From: a virus | DNA length: 64,000 nt | Direction: 5' to 3' (one strand) | IMG/VR virus record: IMGVR_UViG_3300010151_007551 | Coordinates: 23,860-87,859 of that record | Part shown: positions 1 to 10,092 of the stretch, one piece after another | How positions within the stretch are numbered: position 1 is the stretch's first letter | How the letters are laid out: every line of letters starts with the position of its first letter | The notes under the pieces: model-generated | The model's database searches: none | Told to the model about the DNA's origin: nothing | Seen by the model: only the letters and a program-made list of their open reading frames with translations | Translations under genes and position numbers: made by a program

Positions 1-3000
1 CTATTTGATTTATCCGTTACTTCTACTTTTAATGCAAATTTGCCTAAATCTTTAAATTTCCATACAAAAAATGGAACTCCTTTTACTCTAATAATTTCTT
101 CTTGAGTATGTTCATCTATTAGAGTCCAAATAAATTCTTGTTTTGCAGAGATGTTATTTACTATAAAAAATACCGGTGCAAATTTTGGAACCTCGAATCT
201 TTCGTTAAACAACTTAATGTTAGTTATGCTAAATGCATTTTCATCTATAGTAGTTGGTAAAAATCCTCTTTGTCTATCATCTTTCCATCTCCAATAATCT
301 GTGTCTACCCAGAAGTATGGATCCTGTACTGCGCCAGATATCATATCACTTGTCTTAGAAAATAAAAACAATGTTTCTTCGTCAAATGCAGGAAATGTGG
401 TTTTTAAATAATCTACTAACCGTTGAGAATATGCATTTCTGGGATGGAAGAACGTGTACTTATCACCCTTTTGACAACCCGGACTCAATGGACTAATTAA
501 AGTGGTAGGTGTTTCACATTCGTATCCTGTCCATATGGTGAAAAATACAGATGCAGGAGATGGTACTAATTGATTTGGAGAAGAAGTAAGCGAGTCTCCA
601 CCGTCTGACGTTTGTTTTATAGCATTATCCGGTACATCTACTGTTCCAATACCTGTCGTATATCCATCGGTTATGGTATGAAAATGTGAAGCAATTAGAG
701 CATTTGTATTATCAACGGGCAGTGCGCTTCCGTCCAAGTGATTAATTTCCCAAGTATCTCCCTCATCGGTAGATTTCATAAGAATTCCATCTTTTTGTGC
801 ATCTTCACTGCCGCCGCATGTTACCCAAAAATGATCTATGTTGTCTCCAGACGTGGGGTTCCAAGCTAATCTAAATGGTAGAAAAAAGAAATCAGGATCA
901 AATGGAGAAACCGATGGAAAATCCATGAACCAATCGAAAACTACATTAAAAGTAGTTCCACCATCTGTGCTTTTAAATATTCCTCCTATTTCGCCGACCC
1001 AGTCTATGCATCCAGCGATTAGGGTTTGCTGATCCTTTGATATGAATATGCCAAATGATTCTCTAGTAAAATCTCCACCGCACGGATTAACCGGAGCTAG
1101 TGGATTTCCGCTATTTAAAGTGGTCCATGTTAATCCGCTGTCTGTGCTTTTATATACAAAATTATCTCGTATCACAACAATTATATCATCACTGGCGTCG
1201 TTGGAAGGTCCTTCTATTACGTGAAAACTTAACGAAGGCTCTCCATCACACCACGTTTTAATACCGGTATATGCGGGACAATATCCTACCATATTGAAGG
1301 TTAATCCTGCATCGACGCTTTTAACTAGGTACCCGTCTATTCCTATTGCATATATTATTTTAGAATTCAACCACCACACTCTGTTCCAATGTCTGCCTTC
1401 CGTTGTTGACCATGGAAAAACATATTCCTCATCTTTCCAATTTCCACCTGGCTGAAACCAGTTATCCCCTGCATCATAGGATACTTTTATTCCACCGCCG
1501 TAATCTTCCTCAGGAGATACATCAGAACTTATAGCAGAAACTCCGCATACAATAACATTACTAGCTTTATTTGGTTCTGTCATTATGTCTAAATACAGTA
1601 CTTCAAAACCTGGCACTGGACCGCTTGGAAAATCTGGAGTTACGTCTATCCAGTCTCCTGTAAAATTAACAAGCTTATGAATTTTCTTTTGGCTACCGGC
1701 AACATATGTTATTGAACCATTACAAACCGGACCAGAAGGAATGGGACCGGGACTTACGCTTGGACATGGCATATATAATATGTGATACATTTCTTTACTA
1801 AAATATTCTGCCTGTGCATGAATCTTATCATCTATTACTTCGTAATTGTATAATCGTATTCCGGGATGATCTGAAGCATTTAATTTGTCTGCTAGGTTTT
1901 GCAAAGAAGTAAAATTTGGAAGAACATATGGAGAATATAAAGATATAGTAATAGTATCGCCCGCCGTGGGCGTTGTCATATAAAAACCTGCATTAAAATC
2001 TCCTTGGTATATTAAATCAGTAAGTCTTGTAAAATAAAGATCTTCGAATGTCATTCCTTGAAAATCTTTTAATTTAAAAGGAGGAGTATTACTTCCAAGT
2101 CCCCAATAATCTAATTTAGGACTATTCTGAGACGGATCACTGTACGGAATATATGTTTGTGTATTTTCATCATATATTTCTACATCATATATGTTTTTTC
2201 CTGTACCATAGTTATTTTGAAAATAAGATTCCCATTCAAGTACATTTTTATATACATTAAAATTCTTATCTTCATTGTCTATGACGTTAACTTTAGGATA
2301 ATAGAAAGTAGATGCTCCAAAGTCTCTCAGTTGAACATTGTCTAAATTGTTTATTCTATAATCAAATTTATCTTCTAATCTAGAAAAAGCTATTATTTCA
2401 GGTTTTTTATCAGTAACAGTAATAACTTGAGATAATGGAATAGTATCGCCGTTAAATGTGTGAAAATAAAGCTTAACTAAATATTCACCAGTATATGGTA
2501 AAAAATGAGGAAGCTTATAAAAATCTATAGCTTTCCCTTTATATTTAAAATTATATGGTTCTGGCGCAGGTTTTGTTATTTCCCAAGTTATCTCATAAAT
2601 GTTTCTGAAATCTAAATTTTGTAATGTCCAATATTTAGGAATACCTGGTCCTGGAGAATCTAAATCTTCCCATGTAACACCTTTAAATGTTTCAAAGGTA
2701 AACCGTGTTATATCCATTTCTAAAATAATGGGTGCACCTATTGGTTTATCTGGACTATCTCCAAATTCCCAACTTAAATTCTTTCCAATGTCTGGATATC
2801 TCTCATCTTTAATTGCTTCATAAAAACTATTAATATATGATGATATTCCACCCACGTCCTGTGATCCATATTTTTGAAGAAATTCATATGGATTAGGAGA
2901 GTTTTCATTAAATTGAACAACTCCTAATTCTACGCCAGTTTCATATTGTTGCCTATACATTGGATCTAAGCATCTTAATGTTAAGTCTACTTCACTCGTC

Positions 3001-4181
3001 GGATAGTGTTTAAATTTAGATATTTCATTTAAGTTATAATCTAAAATATGAGAATCGTCTCTCCAATACTTTAAAGTATACTTATTAAAATATACGAATT
3101 CACCAATTATATCTTTTATGATAACATTGACTGGTATTATTTCATTTTTAAGTTTGTCTGAAAGTCTATTTAACTTATAAAAAATTTCATCTACTGAAAA
3201 TTCAGTGGTTTCAACTACGATTGGTAAACCATCATCATCGTAATCATCAGATGCTTTAGTAAATTCATATGTTAAGGCTAAAAACTCTGTTTTAACAAAC
3301 TGCTTTCCAAATTTTAAGTTTTTGTTATTATTAAGAAGATTTAATTTATCAATTTTACCATCATCCAATATGTCTTTTAAATCAACTAGAAACAGTTTAT
3401 TATAATATGGAGAATTTCTATTTACGTTATTCCAATATTCTTGAATATGCAAGTCATCTTTATATCCAAACATATCTATGAAATTAACAAGTCCTCTATA
3501 TGTTCCAATATATGGAAAAATATCTTGCTTATTTACAAGTAGACCTTTTCTAGTTTCATTAATTTTTTTCCAATCGGGATATGCTTCTTTAATATCATAA
3601 TCTGCTAATATATTAGCATCTGCTTTATTAAATTTAATACCAAAATTCTGAATCCATATTTTAAATCTTTCATCTTCGTCTTCTCCTTCTCCATAAAAAT
3701 CTAATTTCGCTAATAATTGAGATTCATTTGGACTGCTATAGTCTTTTAAATAAATCTTTAAAGTTCTTCTAAATTCTGTTTCGGCATTTGGATTAAATGC
3801 TATGTTTGCTTGTAGAGGTAAGCTGATGTCTATATTAGATCCATCCGAAGTTGGAAGAATATCATCATAGCTTATAGTAATATTTTCTTTTTTATCTAGA
3901 AAATATCCATCTAGTTTAACTTCTTTTGTTACATCATATAGGAAAAATACATCATTTTTTGAATCTTCCCATTGCATAACAATGGCCTGTCCTGGAGATA
4001 GTGTTGGAAACTTATAATCAGTACCTACTTTTTCTACAATAAAAATGTTTTCATTATCAAATAGTGCTATTGAAAGTTGTTCGAAATAAATCGTCCCTTC
4101 CCATGCACCCGTTTCTGAATTAATTTGAAGATTTAAAGAATCTCCATTCTTATCAAAAAAGTAAAGATTATTGGCTACCAT
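1..4181 (-). CDS. Baseplate/tail structural protein with Asp-box propeller (partial, C-terminus beyond window)
   Basis: An open frame of about 1393 codons runs from ATG at 4181 (MVANNLYFFDKNG) off the left edge. The N-terminal third looks like a phage baseplate or tail protein, including a stretch GLLVNKQDIFPYIGTYRG followed by NFIDMFGYKDD. The middle has Ig/PKD-like beta segments. From about 1490 down to 590 it carries a series of sialidase-type Asp boxes, and Ig-like sequence resumes towards the edge. It probably sits in the baseplate or a tail-tip spike and may bind host surface glycans. A TATAAATT late-type promoter lies 12 bp upstream. The fold assignment is from motifs only; the exact T4 counterpart is not recognised. 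Confidence 0.75.
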   Translation of the reverse strand, partial: MVANNLYFFDKNGDSLNLQINSETGAWEGTIYFEQLSIALFDNENIFIVEKVGTDYKFPTLSPGQAIVMQWEDSKNDVFFLYDVTKEVKLDGYFLDKKENITISYDDILPTSDGSNIDISLPLQANIAFNPNAETEFRRTLKIYLKDYSSPNESQLLAKLDFYGEGEDEDERFKIWIQNFGIKFNKADANILADYDIKEAYPDWKKINETRKGLLVNKQDIFPYIGTYRGLVNFIDMFGYKDDLHIQEYWNNVNRNSPYYNKLFLVDLKDILDDGKIDKLNLLNNNKNLKFGKQFVKTEFLALTYEFTKASDDYDDDGLPIVVETTEFSVDEIFYKLNRLSDKLKNEIIPVNVIIKDIIGEFVYFNKYTLKYWRDDSHILDYNLNEISKFKHYPTSEVDLTLRCLDPMYRQQYETGVELGVVQFNENSPNPYEFLQKYGSQDVGGISSYINSFYEAIKDERYPDIGKNLSWEFGDSPDKPIGAPIILEMDITRFTFETFKGVTWEDLDSPGPGIPKYWTLQNLDFRNIYEITWEITKPAPEPYNFKYKGKAIDFYKLPHFLPYTGEYLVKLYFHTFNGDTIPLSQVITVTDKKPEIIAFSRLEDKFDYRINNLDNVQLRDFGASTFYYPKVNVIDNEDKNFNVYKNVLEWESYFQNNYGTGKNIYDVEIYDENTQTYIPYSDPSQNSPKLDYWGLGSNTPPFKLKDFQGMTFEDLYFTRLTDLIYQGDFNAGFYMTTPTAGDTITISLYSPYVLPNFTSLQNLADKLNASDHPGIRLYNYEVIDDKIHAQAEYFSKEMYHILYMPCPSVSPGPIPSGPVCNGSITYVAGSQKKIHKLVNFTGDWIDVTPDFPSGPVPGFEVLYLDIMTEPNKASNVIVCGVSAISSDVSPEEDYGGGIKVSYDAGDNWFQPGGNWKDEEYVFPWSTTEGRHWNRVWWLNSKIIYAIGIDGYLVKSVDAGLTFNMVGYCPAYTGIKTWCDGEPSLSFHVIEGPSNDASDDIIVVIRDNFVYKSTDSGLTWTTLNSGNPLAPVNPCGGDFTRESFGIFISKDQQTLIAGCIDWVGEIGGIFKSTDGGTTFNVVFDWFMDFPSVSPFDPDFFFLPFRLAWNPTSGDNIDHFWVTCGGSEDAQKDGILMKSTDEGDTWEINHLDGSALPVDNTNALIASHFHTITDGYTTGIGTVDVPDNAIKQTSDGGDSLTSSPNQLVPSPASVFFTIWTGYECETPTTLISPLSPGCQKGDKYTFFHPRNAYSQRLVDYLKTTFPAFDEETLFLFSKTSDMISGAVQDPYFWVDTDYWRWKDDRQRGFLPTTIDENAFSITNIKLFNERFEVPKFAPVFFIVNNISAKQEFIWTLIDEHTQEEIIRVKGVPFFVWKFKDLGKFALKVEVTDKSN
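594..1488 (-). repeat. Series of Asp-box (BNR) repeats in the baseplate protein
   Basis: On the minus strand the protein contains SYDAGDNW (about 1480), SVDAGLTF (about 1310), STDSGLTW (about 1140), STDGGTTF (about 965), STDEGDTW (about 765) and a weaker TSDGGDS (about 600). These match the S-x-D-x-G-x-T-W Asp box. They recur every 55-65 residues, the spacing of blades in sialidase or sortilin-like propellers. Confidence 0.75.
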
Positions 4182-4192
4182 TTACATGACTT

Positions 4193-4200
4193 AATTTATA
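4193..4200 (-). promoter_or_regulatory. Late-type promoter for the baseplate gene
   Basis: On the minus strand this reads TATAAATT, one base from the T4 late consensus TATAAATA. The expected start of transcription would be about 6 nt before the ATG at 4181. It is single-element evidence in A+T-rich DNA. Confidence 0.35.
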
Positions 4201-4226
4201 TTATTTATTATATAAAAAAAAGAAAA

Positions 4227-4661
4227 TTAAATTGTATATACTGAGCTATCGCCTTTCATATTTAAGGATATGGTTTCAACATTTTCACCGTCTTGCAAAC
4301 CAGTTTTCCTATGAATTTTTTTCCATTCTTTTGCATAACCGTTTTTACACATTTGAGTAAAATACGCAAATGCATTAGGTGGAGTAGATTTCGTTGGATC
4401 AAAATTTCTCCAATATTTTATGCAATCTACGAGAGCAGATTGAATACAGTCTTCTTTATCTCGATAGTCTCTAAAATATAATTTCTCAACTGCGCGATTT
4501 GCAAGTGTAATAAAACACTTAATTGTGAAATCTGAAAGCTCATCGTTTTTCTTGCATTCTATAACTGATTCTGTGAATTCTTTGTTGTTAATGTAATTTT
4601 TATCTCCTTTTTTTCTTCTTATTCTTTTCTGTGGCTGCTTTTTATATTGCATGTTATTCAT
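4227..4661 (-). CDS. gp55: Late-transcription sigma factor, gp55-like
   Basis: This 144-aa basic protein resembles T4 gp55, the small sigma-like factor that directs host RNA polymerase to late promoters. The parallels are KNYINNKEF (T4 YNYVNNKEL), an acidic and aromatic region-2-like helix (YRDKEDCIQSALVDCIKYW), RNFDPTKSTPPNAFAYFTQ (T4 HNFDETKYKNPHAYITQ) and a basic WKKIHRK. It is shorter than T4 gp55 (185 aa), with less C-terminal sequence after the core. It overlaps the resolvase gene upstream by 8 nt. TATAAATA-like boxes before virion genes in this window fit this role. The match is from memory of the T4 protein, not an alignment. Confidence 0.8.
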   Translation of the reverse strand: MNNMQYKKQPQKRIRRKKGDKNYINNKEFTESVIECKKNDELSDFTIKCFITLANRAVEKLYFRDYRDKEDCIQSALVDCIKYWRNFDPTKSTPPNAFAYFTQMCKNGYAKEWKKIHRKTGLQDGENVETISLNMKGDSSVYTI

Positions 4662-5325
4662 CGTTATTTTTAAAAATATTGTAAATTTTTAAAATAGGTA
4701 AGTATGAATCTACCATATCCATGTAAGGAGACTTAATATTTTTACCATTAAAAATGGAATCTTCTTTATTAAGTAATTTAAAAAGATCTGAGTTTTTTAC
4801 TTCTTCAATTATAGGATCTTCTTTAAATTTTAGAAACACATCTATTTTAGAAGCATTTCCCTTACACCCAATTGCGTTTTTTAATTCACTTGGACTAAAT
4901 ACAAAAAATTTATCTGATGAGTCGATTAAGGCGTTAAGTAATTTAGATTTAAGTATACCAGTTGCTTGTGAAATGTCTACTAAGCTGTTTCCTTTTGAAC
5001 CAAAGGAAATTCCTTCAATAGCTATTATATTATCAGTAGCGTTAGAGGTATGTTTTTTAATTTCAGTAATTATAACATTTGTTAATTTTTCAAAGTTCGT
5101 TAGTTTGTTTCTTTCGTTAATATGATATATTTCGTGTTTCTTTTCTCGTTCTCCTAATTTTTTTATTGTGAGATTATTGTAAGAGTTGTTTATAGTGTCT
5201 ATTAAATTGTCATCTTTTTTACTAAGTCTATTGTTTGTAACCGCAATCCATTTAAAATCTCTAAAATTATTAGAGATGCAAATTCCAGGATATAGGATAG
5301 AAAAATCTATACCTATTATATTCAT
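4654..5325 (-). CDS. RuvC-like Holliday junction resolvase (RNase H fold)
   Basis: This 223-aa protein starts MNIIGIDFSILYPGI, the beta-1 strand and first catalytic Asp of RuvC-type resolvases. It continues with IIAIEGISFG (second acidic residue) and NSLVDISQATGILKSKL, a typical RuvC helix. A C-terminal MDMVDSYLPI supplies the last acidic residues. Such enzymes cut Holliday or branched DNA before packaging, a job done by gp49 in T4. The gene is translationally coupled to the gp55-like gene. The acidic residues are seen; the resolvase role is inferred from the fold. Confidence 0.7.
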   Translation of the reverse strand: MNIIGIDFSILYPGICISNNFRDFKWIAVTNNRLSKKDDNLIDTINNSYNNLTIKKLGEREKKHEIYHINERNKLTNFEKLTNVIITEIKKHTSNATDNIIAIEGISFGSKGNSLVDISQATGILKSKLLNALIDSSDKFFVFSPSELKNAIGCKGNASKIDVFLKFKEDPIIEEVKNSDLFKLLNKEDSIFNGKNIKSPYMDMVDSYLPILKIYNIFKNNDE

Positions 5326-5416
5326 TCATTTAAATATTATTTTTATTATAATAGATTATACTTTTATATTACTTTATCTACATATAGTTTCATTCAAATA
5401 AAAATTAAAATAATTC

Positions 5417-5424
5417 TATAAATA
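5417..5424 (+). promoter_or_regulatory. Isolated TATAAATA late-promoter match
   Basis: This is an exact TATAAATA on the plus strand, pointing away from the resolvase gene. No plus-strand gene follows for 850 bp, so it may be chance or may belong to the control region at 5429-5528. Confidence 0.2.
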
Positions 5425-5428
5425 GTAA

Positions 5429-5454
5429 AACTCTTTTTTAGAGTCTAGTATAAT
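5429..5454 (+). promoter_or_regulatory. Phage AACY/TATAAT promoter with no gene behind it
   Basis: AACTCTTT starts exactly 20 nt before TATAAT, itself preceded by TAG. This is the same spacing as eight other promoters in the window. The transcript would begin at about 5461 and run through the G-rich tract and iterons into the antisense of the 5535-6176 gene. Confidence 0.55.
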
Positions 5455-5455
5455 A

Positions 5456-5470
5456 GGGTAGGAGGGTGGG
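5456..5470 (+). other. G-rich tract able to form a quadruplex or a stable R-loop
   Basis: GGGTAGGAGGGTGGG is four G-runs in 15 bases, within otherwise strongly A+T-rich DNA and directly after the -10 box. The RNA from the promoter at 5429 would be G-rich at its 5' end. Confidence 0.6.
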
Positions 5471-5474
5471 AGTA

Positions 5475-5522
5475 TACTTTAGTAGTTACTTTAAATTTTA
5501 CTTTAATTATTACTTAAGTAGC
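5475..5522 (+). repeat. Four 12-bp iterons
   Basis: TACTTTA begins at 5475, 5487 and 5499, and TACTTAA at 5511, an exact 12-bp period. Units 1 and 4 also share an AGTAG tail. The array is A+T-rich and abuts the palindrome at 5521. Iterons of this kind bind initiator or repressor proteins elsewhere; no binding protein is identified here. Confidence 0.6.
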
Positions 5523-5528
5523 GTACGC
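5521..5528. repeat. GCGTACGC palindrome
   Basis: This is a perfect 8-bp palindrome of high G+C at the end of the iteron array, between the array and the 3' end of the 5535-6176 gene. Confidence 0.5.
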
Positions 5529-5534
5529 AAACAA

Positions 5535-6176
5535 TTAAATTAAATATTTAATAATCGCATCAGTTTTTTTTCCTTTAAAACTTCTTAAATTATTTTTAAT
5601 TATTCCGCTTTCACTTGCCACTATTACCCTTTCATCATTCATATTAATAATTTCGAAATCTTCATCTTCATTTTTTAGGATAGCATTTACATGTATAGGA
5701 AAAAGGTTACCTGTCATTATTTGGTGTTTTATTCTTTTATTATCTGTTAAGTGATCATGTTGTTTTTTATGACGTGGACCTTTTTTATAATCTATATTAG
5801 GAAAAGCTCCTAACATTTCATTAAACCATTCTTTTACAGGTATTTTTTCTAATTGATTTACCTTTTCATCGTGTTTAATAGTTCCGCGAATGTTCCAAAT
5901 TCCGGAGTATGCAAATATGGTATTATTTAAATATAAATGTTCGTTTGAATCATTTGATTCTTTTTCTACTTCAGTTATTTCATCATTAAAGTCGTCAGCG
6001 GTTTCGTTTCCTTCTATGTTACCGAACCATACTGATCCATCTTCTCCAACTCCTTCTATTTCATATGTATACCAACTGTGTCCATGACTGTCTATTTCAT
6101 CATGAATTTCATCCCAGGATACTCTTATTTTTTTTTTTGTATCAGGATTTTCCTCAATTGTGAAAATATTATTCAT
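5535..6176 (-). CDS. Hypothetical protein, 213 aa
   Basis: The family is not recognised. It is an acidic protein with many Asp/Glu in the N-terminal half (ADDFNDEITEVEKESND) and a basic stretch KKGPRHKKQHDHLTDNKR near residue 130. The middle has a possible beta-rich part with Trp and Gly (GEDGSVWFGNIEG). There is no signal peptide or membrane segment. It is the only gene between the iteron region and a divergent small-gene operon. Any promoter would lie in 6177-6271. Coding is supported by length and a clean ATG start. Confidence 0.6.
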   Translation of the reverse strand: MNNIFTIEENPDTKKKIRVSWDEIHDEIDSHGHSWYTYEIEGVGEDGSVWFGNIEGNETADDFNDEITEVEKESNDSNEHLYLNNTIFAYSGIWNIRGTIKHDEKVNQLEKIPVKEWFNEMLGAFPNIDYKKGPRHKKQHDHLTDNKRIKHQIMTGNLFPIHVNAILKNEDEDFEIINMNDERVIVASESGIIKNNLRSFKGKKTDAIIKYLI

Positions 6177-6201
6177 ATATTTTTATATATACGTTAATAT
6201 T

Positions 6202-6210
6202 TAGTATAAT
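6202..6210 (+). promoter_or_regulatory. Possible -10 element for the 6272 operon
   Basis: TAGTATAAT matches the -10 part of the recurrent phage promoter, but no AACY element lies 20 nt upstream of TATAAT. It points to the plus-strand gene at 6272. Confidence 0.3.
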
Positions 6211-6224
6211 ATACTCAAATTATA

Positions 6225-6238
6225 TTTAACGTGTTAAA
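6225..6238. promoter_or_regulatory. Inverted repeat in divergent intergenic region
   Basis: TTTAAC-GT-GTTAAA is a perfect 6-bp dyad between the divergent genes at 6176 (-) and 6272 (+). It could be an operator, but such A+T-rich dyads also arise by chance. Confidence 0.25.
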
Positions 6239-6271
6239 AATACGTTCATTTTGTGATAAAAATTATTTAAA

Positions 6272-6454
6272 ATGGAAGATATTAAATATGTTATCGTTAG
6301 AACAAAGGAAAACGATAATAGAATTGAAACAAACCAAGACGGAAAGCCTTTTATTTTTAAAAAAAGAAAAAAAGCCGAAACCTTAGTTAATTTATGGAAT
6401 AAAATATCTATTGAAAATGTTAAATATTTAGTTAAAGAGATTAATAATGAATGA
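6272..6454 (+). CDS. Small hypothetical protein, 60 aa
   Basis: The family is not recognised. It starts MEDIKYVIVRTKEND and has a very basic middle (FKKRKKAE). Its layout, a beta strand followed by a lysine-rich helix, recalls small phage proteins read early in infection. Its 3' end overlaps the next small gene by 8 nt, which supports both being real. Confidence 0.55.
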   Translation: MEDIKYVIVRTKENDNRIETNQDGKPFIFKKRKKAETLVNLWNKISIENVKYLVKEINNE

Positions 6455-6614
6455 TATTAAAGAATATCAAAATATATTAAGACAGTTATATGATTGTTAT
6501 GATAATATTGATAAAATAAAAAATGAAGTTTTTAATAGCGGTGACATTAATAATTTAAAAACAATGATAACAAAATTAGAAACATACATTTCTGAAAAAA
6601 TGGATATAATATAA
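6447..6614 (+). CDS. Very small hypothetical protein, 55 aa
   Basis: An ATG at 6447, overlapping the stop of the previous gene, opens a 55-codon frame beginning MNDIKEYQNILRQLYDC and ending SEKMDII. The composition suggests a short helical, possibly coiled-coil protein. It lies directly upstream of the exonuclease gene at 6626, so the three would be co-transcribed. Evidence is position and an uninterrupted frame only. Confidence 0.45.
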   Translation: MNDIKEYQNILRQLYDCYDNIDKIKNEVFNSGDINNLKTMITKLETYISEKMDII

Positions 6615-6625
6615 AAATAAAAAAT

Positions 6626-7372
6626 ATGTTTACAAGACAAGAGATTAACAAATTAGTTTTCTTTGATGTGGAAACTGCTACTGAATTTAAGAATTTTAAA
6701 GAATTAACTAAACATAAACCACGTTTAGCAGAACTATGGGCAAAGCGATGTAGTTGGTTAAGGGATAGGTATGAAGACAATAAAGATAAAACAGATGCAG
6801 AATTGTATGAATATAAAGGAGCTCTTCATCCAGAATTTAATAAAGTATTATGTATATCGTTTGGAAGAGTAGAGGTGAATTCAACTGGTGTAATTACACA
6901 CAGTGTTAAAACATATAGTGGAGATGATGAAAAAGAAGTTCTCGCTAAAACATTAAACGTTTTTGAAAAATTTCTGAGCACAGGTTTTAGGTTTTCTGGT
7001 CATAATATAAAGAGCTTTGATATACCCGTTATATTAAAAAGAGCTATTATAAATGGATTAGCATTACCTAAAAGTTTACACTTACACCATCTTAAACCTT
7101 GGGAGTTTCCATTTTTAGACACAGGTGAGGTGTGGAGTTTTGGTTCATGGAAAGACGGATTAGTTTCATTAGATCTATTGTCTACTTCATTAGGTGTTCC
7201 TACTCCAAAGGAAGACATGGACGGTTCAATGGTATCTAATGCATATTGGAACGAAGATAAATTAAAGGAAATAGTTGAATATTGCGAAAGAGATGTAATA
7301 GCAACTGCAAATATTATGTTAAAGCTAGCCGGGTATGAATTAATTCCTATTGATCAAAATGTTGAAGTTTAA
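6626..7372 (+). CDS. DEDD-family 3'-5' exonuclease
   Basis: This 248-aa protein has the three exonuclease motifs of the DnaQ/PolB-type RNase H fold: FFDVETA near residue 14 (Asp-x-Glu), FSGHNIKSFDIPVI near residue 123, and EYCERDVIAT near residue 228 (Tyr-x3-Asp, the DEDDy pattern). It has no polymerase domain, so it is a stand-alone nuclease. It may proofread in trans, trim recombination ends or degrade host DNA; which one is unknown. It overlaps the following lipoprotein gene by 14 nt. Confidence 0.8.
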   Translation: MFTRQEINKLVFFDVETATEFKNFKELTKHKPRLAELWAKRCSWLRDRYEDNKDKTDAELYEYKGALHPEFNKVLCISFGRVEVNSTGVITHSVKTYSGDDEKEVLAKTLNVFEKFLSTGFRFSGHNIKSFDIPVILKRAIINGLALPKSLHLHHLKPWEFPFLDTGEVWSFGSWKDGLVSLDLLSTSLGVPTPKEDMDGSMVSNAYWNEDKLKEIVEYCERDVIATANIMLKLAGYELIPIDQNVEV

Positions 7373-7589
7373 AATATATTTAATACTAATATTGATAATA
7401 TATGCATGTTCTCCATCTAGGAGAGCTGTCCCTTGCAAACAATGTCCACAATATTCTATTGAAAAATTAATTATATCAGATACTTTTACATTTAATATTC
7501 CTCATTATAATATAAATTATATATGTTATCCTAGTTATAATTTTAATATTATAGAAAATGATACTCTATACATAGAACTTTTTCAATAA
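7359..7589 (+). CDS. Small putative lipoprotein, 76 aa
   Basis: The ATG at 7359 gives MLKFKIYLILILIIYACSPS: a short basic start, a hydrophobic core and a lipobox-like IYAC with Cys at about residue 15. A TTG three codons upstream is possible but less likely. The mature part holds another Cys pair (PCKQC) and is rich in Tyr and Asn. A small outer-membrane lipoprotein could be a spanin-like lysis factor or a superinfection-exclusion factor, but nothing in the sequence decides this. The gene begins inside the exonuclease gene. Confidence 0.5.
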   Translation: MLKFKIYLILILIIYACSPSRRAVPCKQCPQYSIEKLIISDTFTFNIPHYNINYICYPSYNFNIIENDTLYIELFQ

Positions 7590-7596
7590 ATCAAAA

Positions 7597-7622
7597 AACT
7601 ATTTTTTAATTGTTTGTATAAT
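7597..7622 (+). promoter_or_regulatory. Phage AACY/TATAAT promoter for the nuclease-GroEL operon
   Basis: AACTATTT starts exactly 20 nt before TATAAT (7617). Transcription should start within 1-2 nt of the ATG at 7631, giving a leaderless or nearly leaderless mRNA. Confidence 0.65.
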
Positions 7623-7630
7623 ATAAAAGT

Positions 7631-10002
<2,372 letters not shown>

Positions 10003-10033
10003 AAACATTATAAAAATATATTGTTGCTTTAAT

Positions 10034-10059
10034 AAAATCCCTCTTCGGAGGGATTTTTT
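10034..10059 (+). terminator. Intrinsic terminator after groEL
   Basis: An AATCCCTC/GAGGGATT stem closed by a C(TTCG)G tetraloop is followed by a T-run, 32 nt after the groEL stop. Confidence 0.9.
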
Positions 10060-10092
10060 ATATCAAATAAATAAAAAAAACTACTATTAAAA

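Noticed and set aside
838-2823. Several short plus-strand frames of 60-74 codons
   Set aside because: They lie antisense to the long baseplate frame, which has motif support; they have no start signals of their own.
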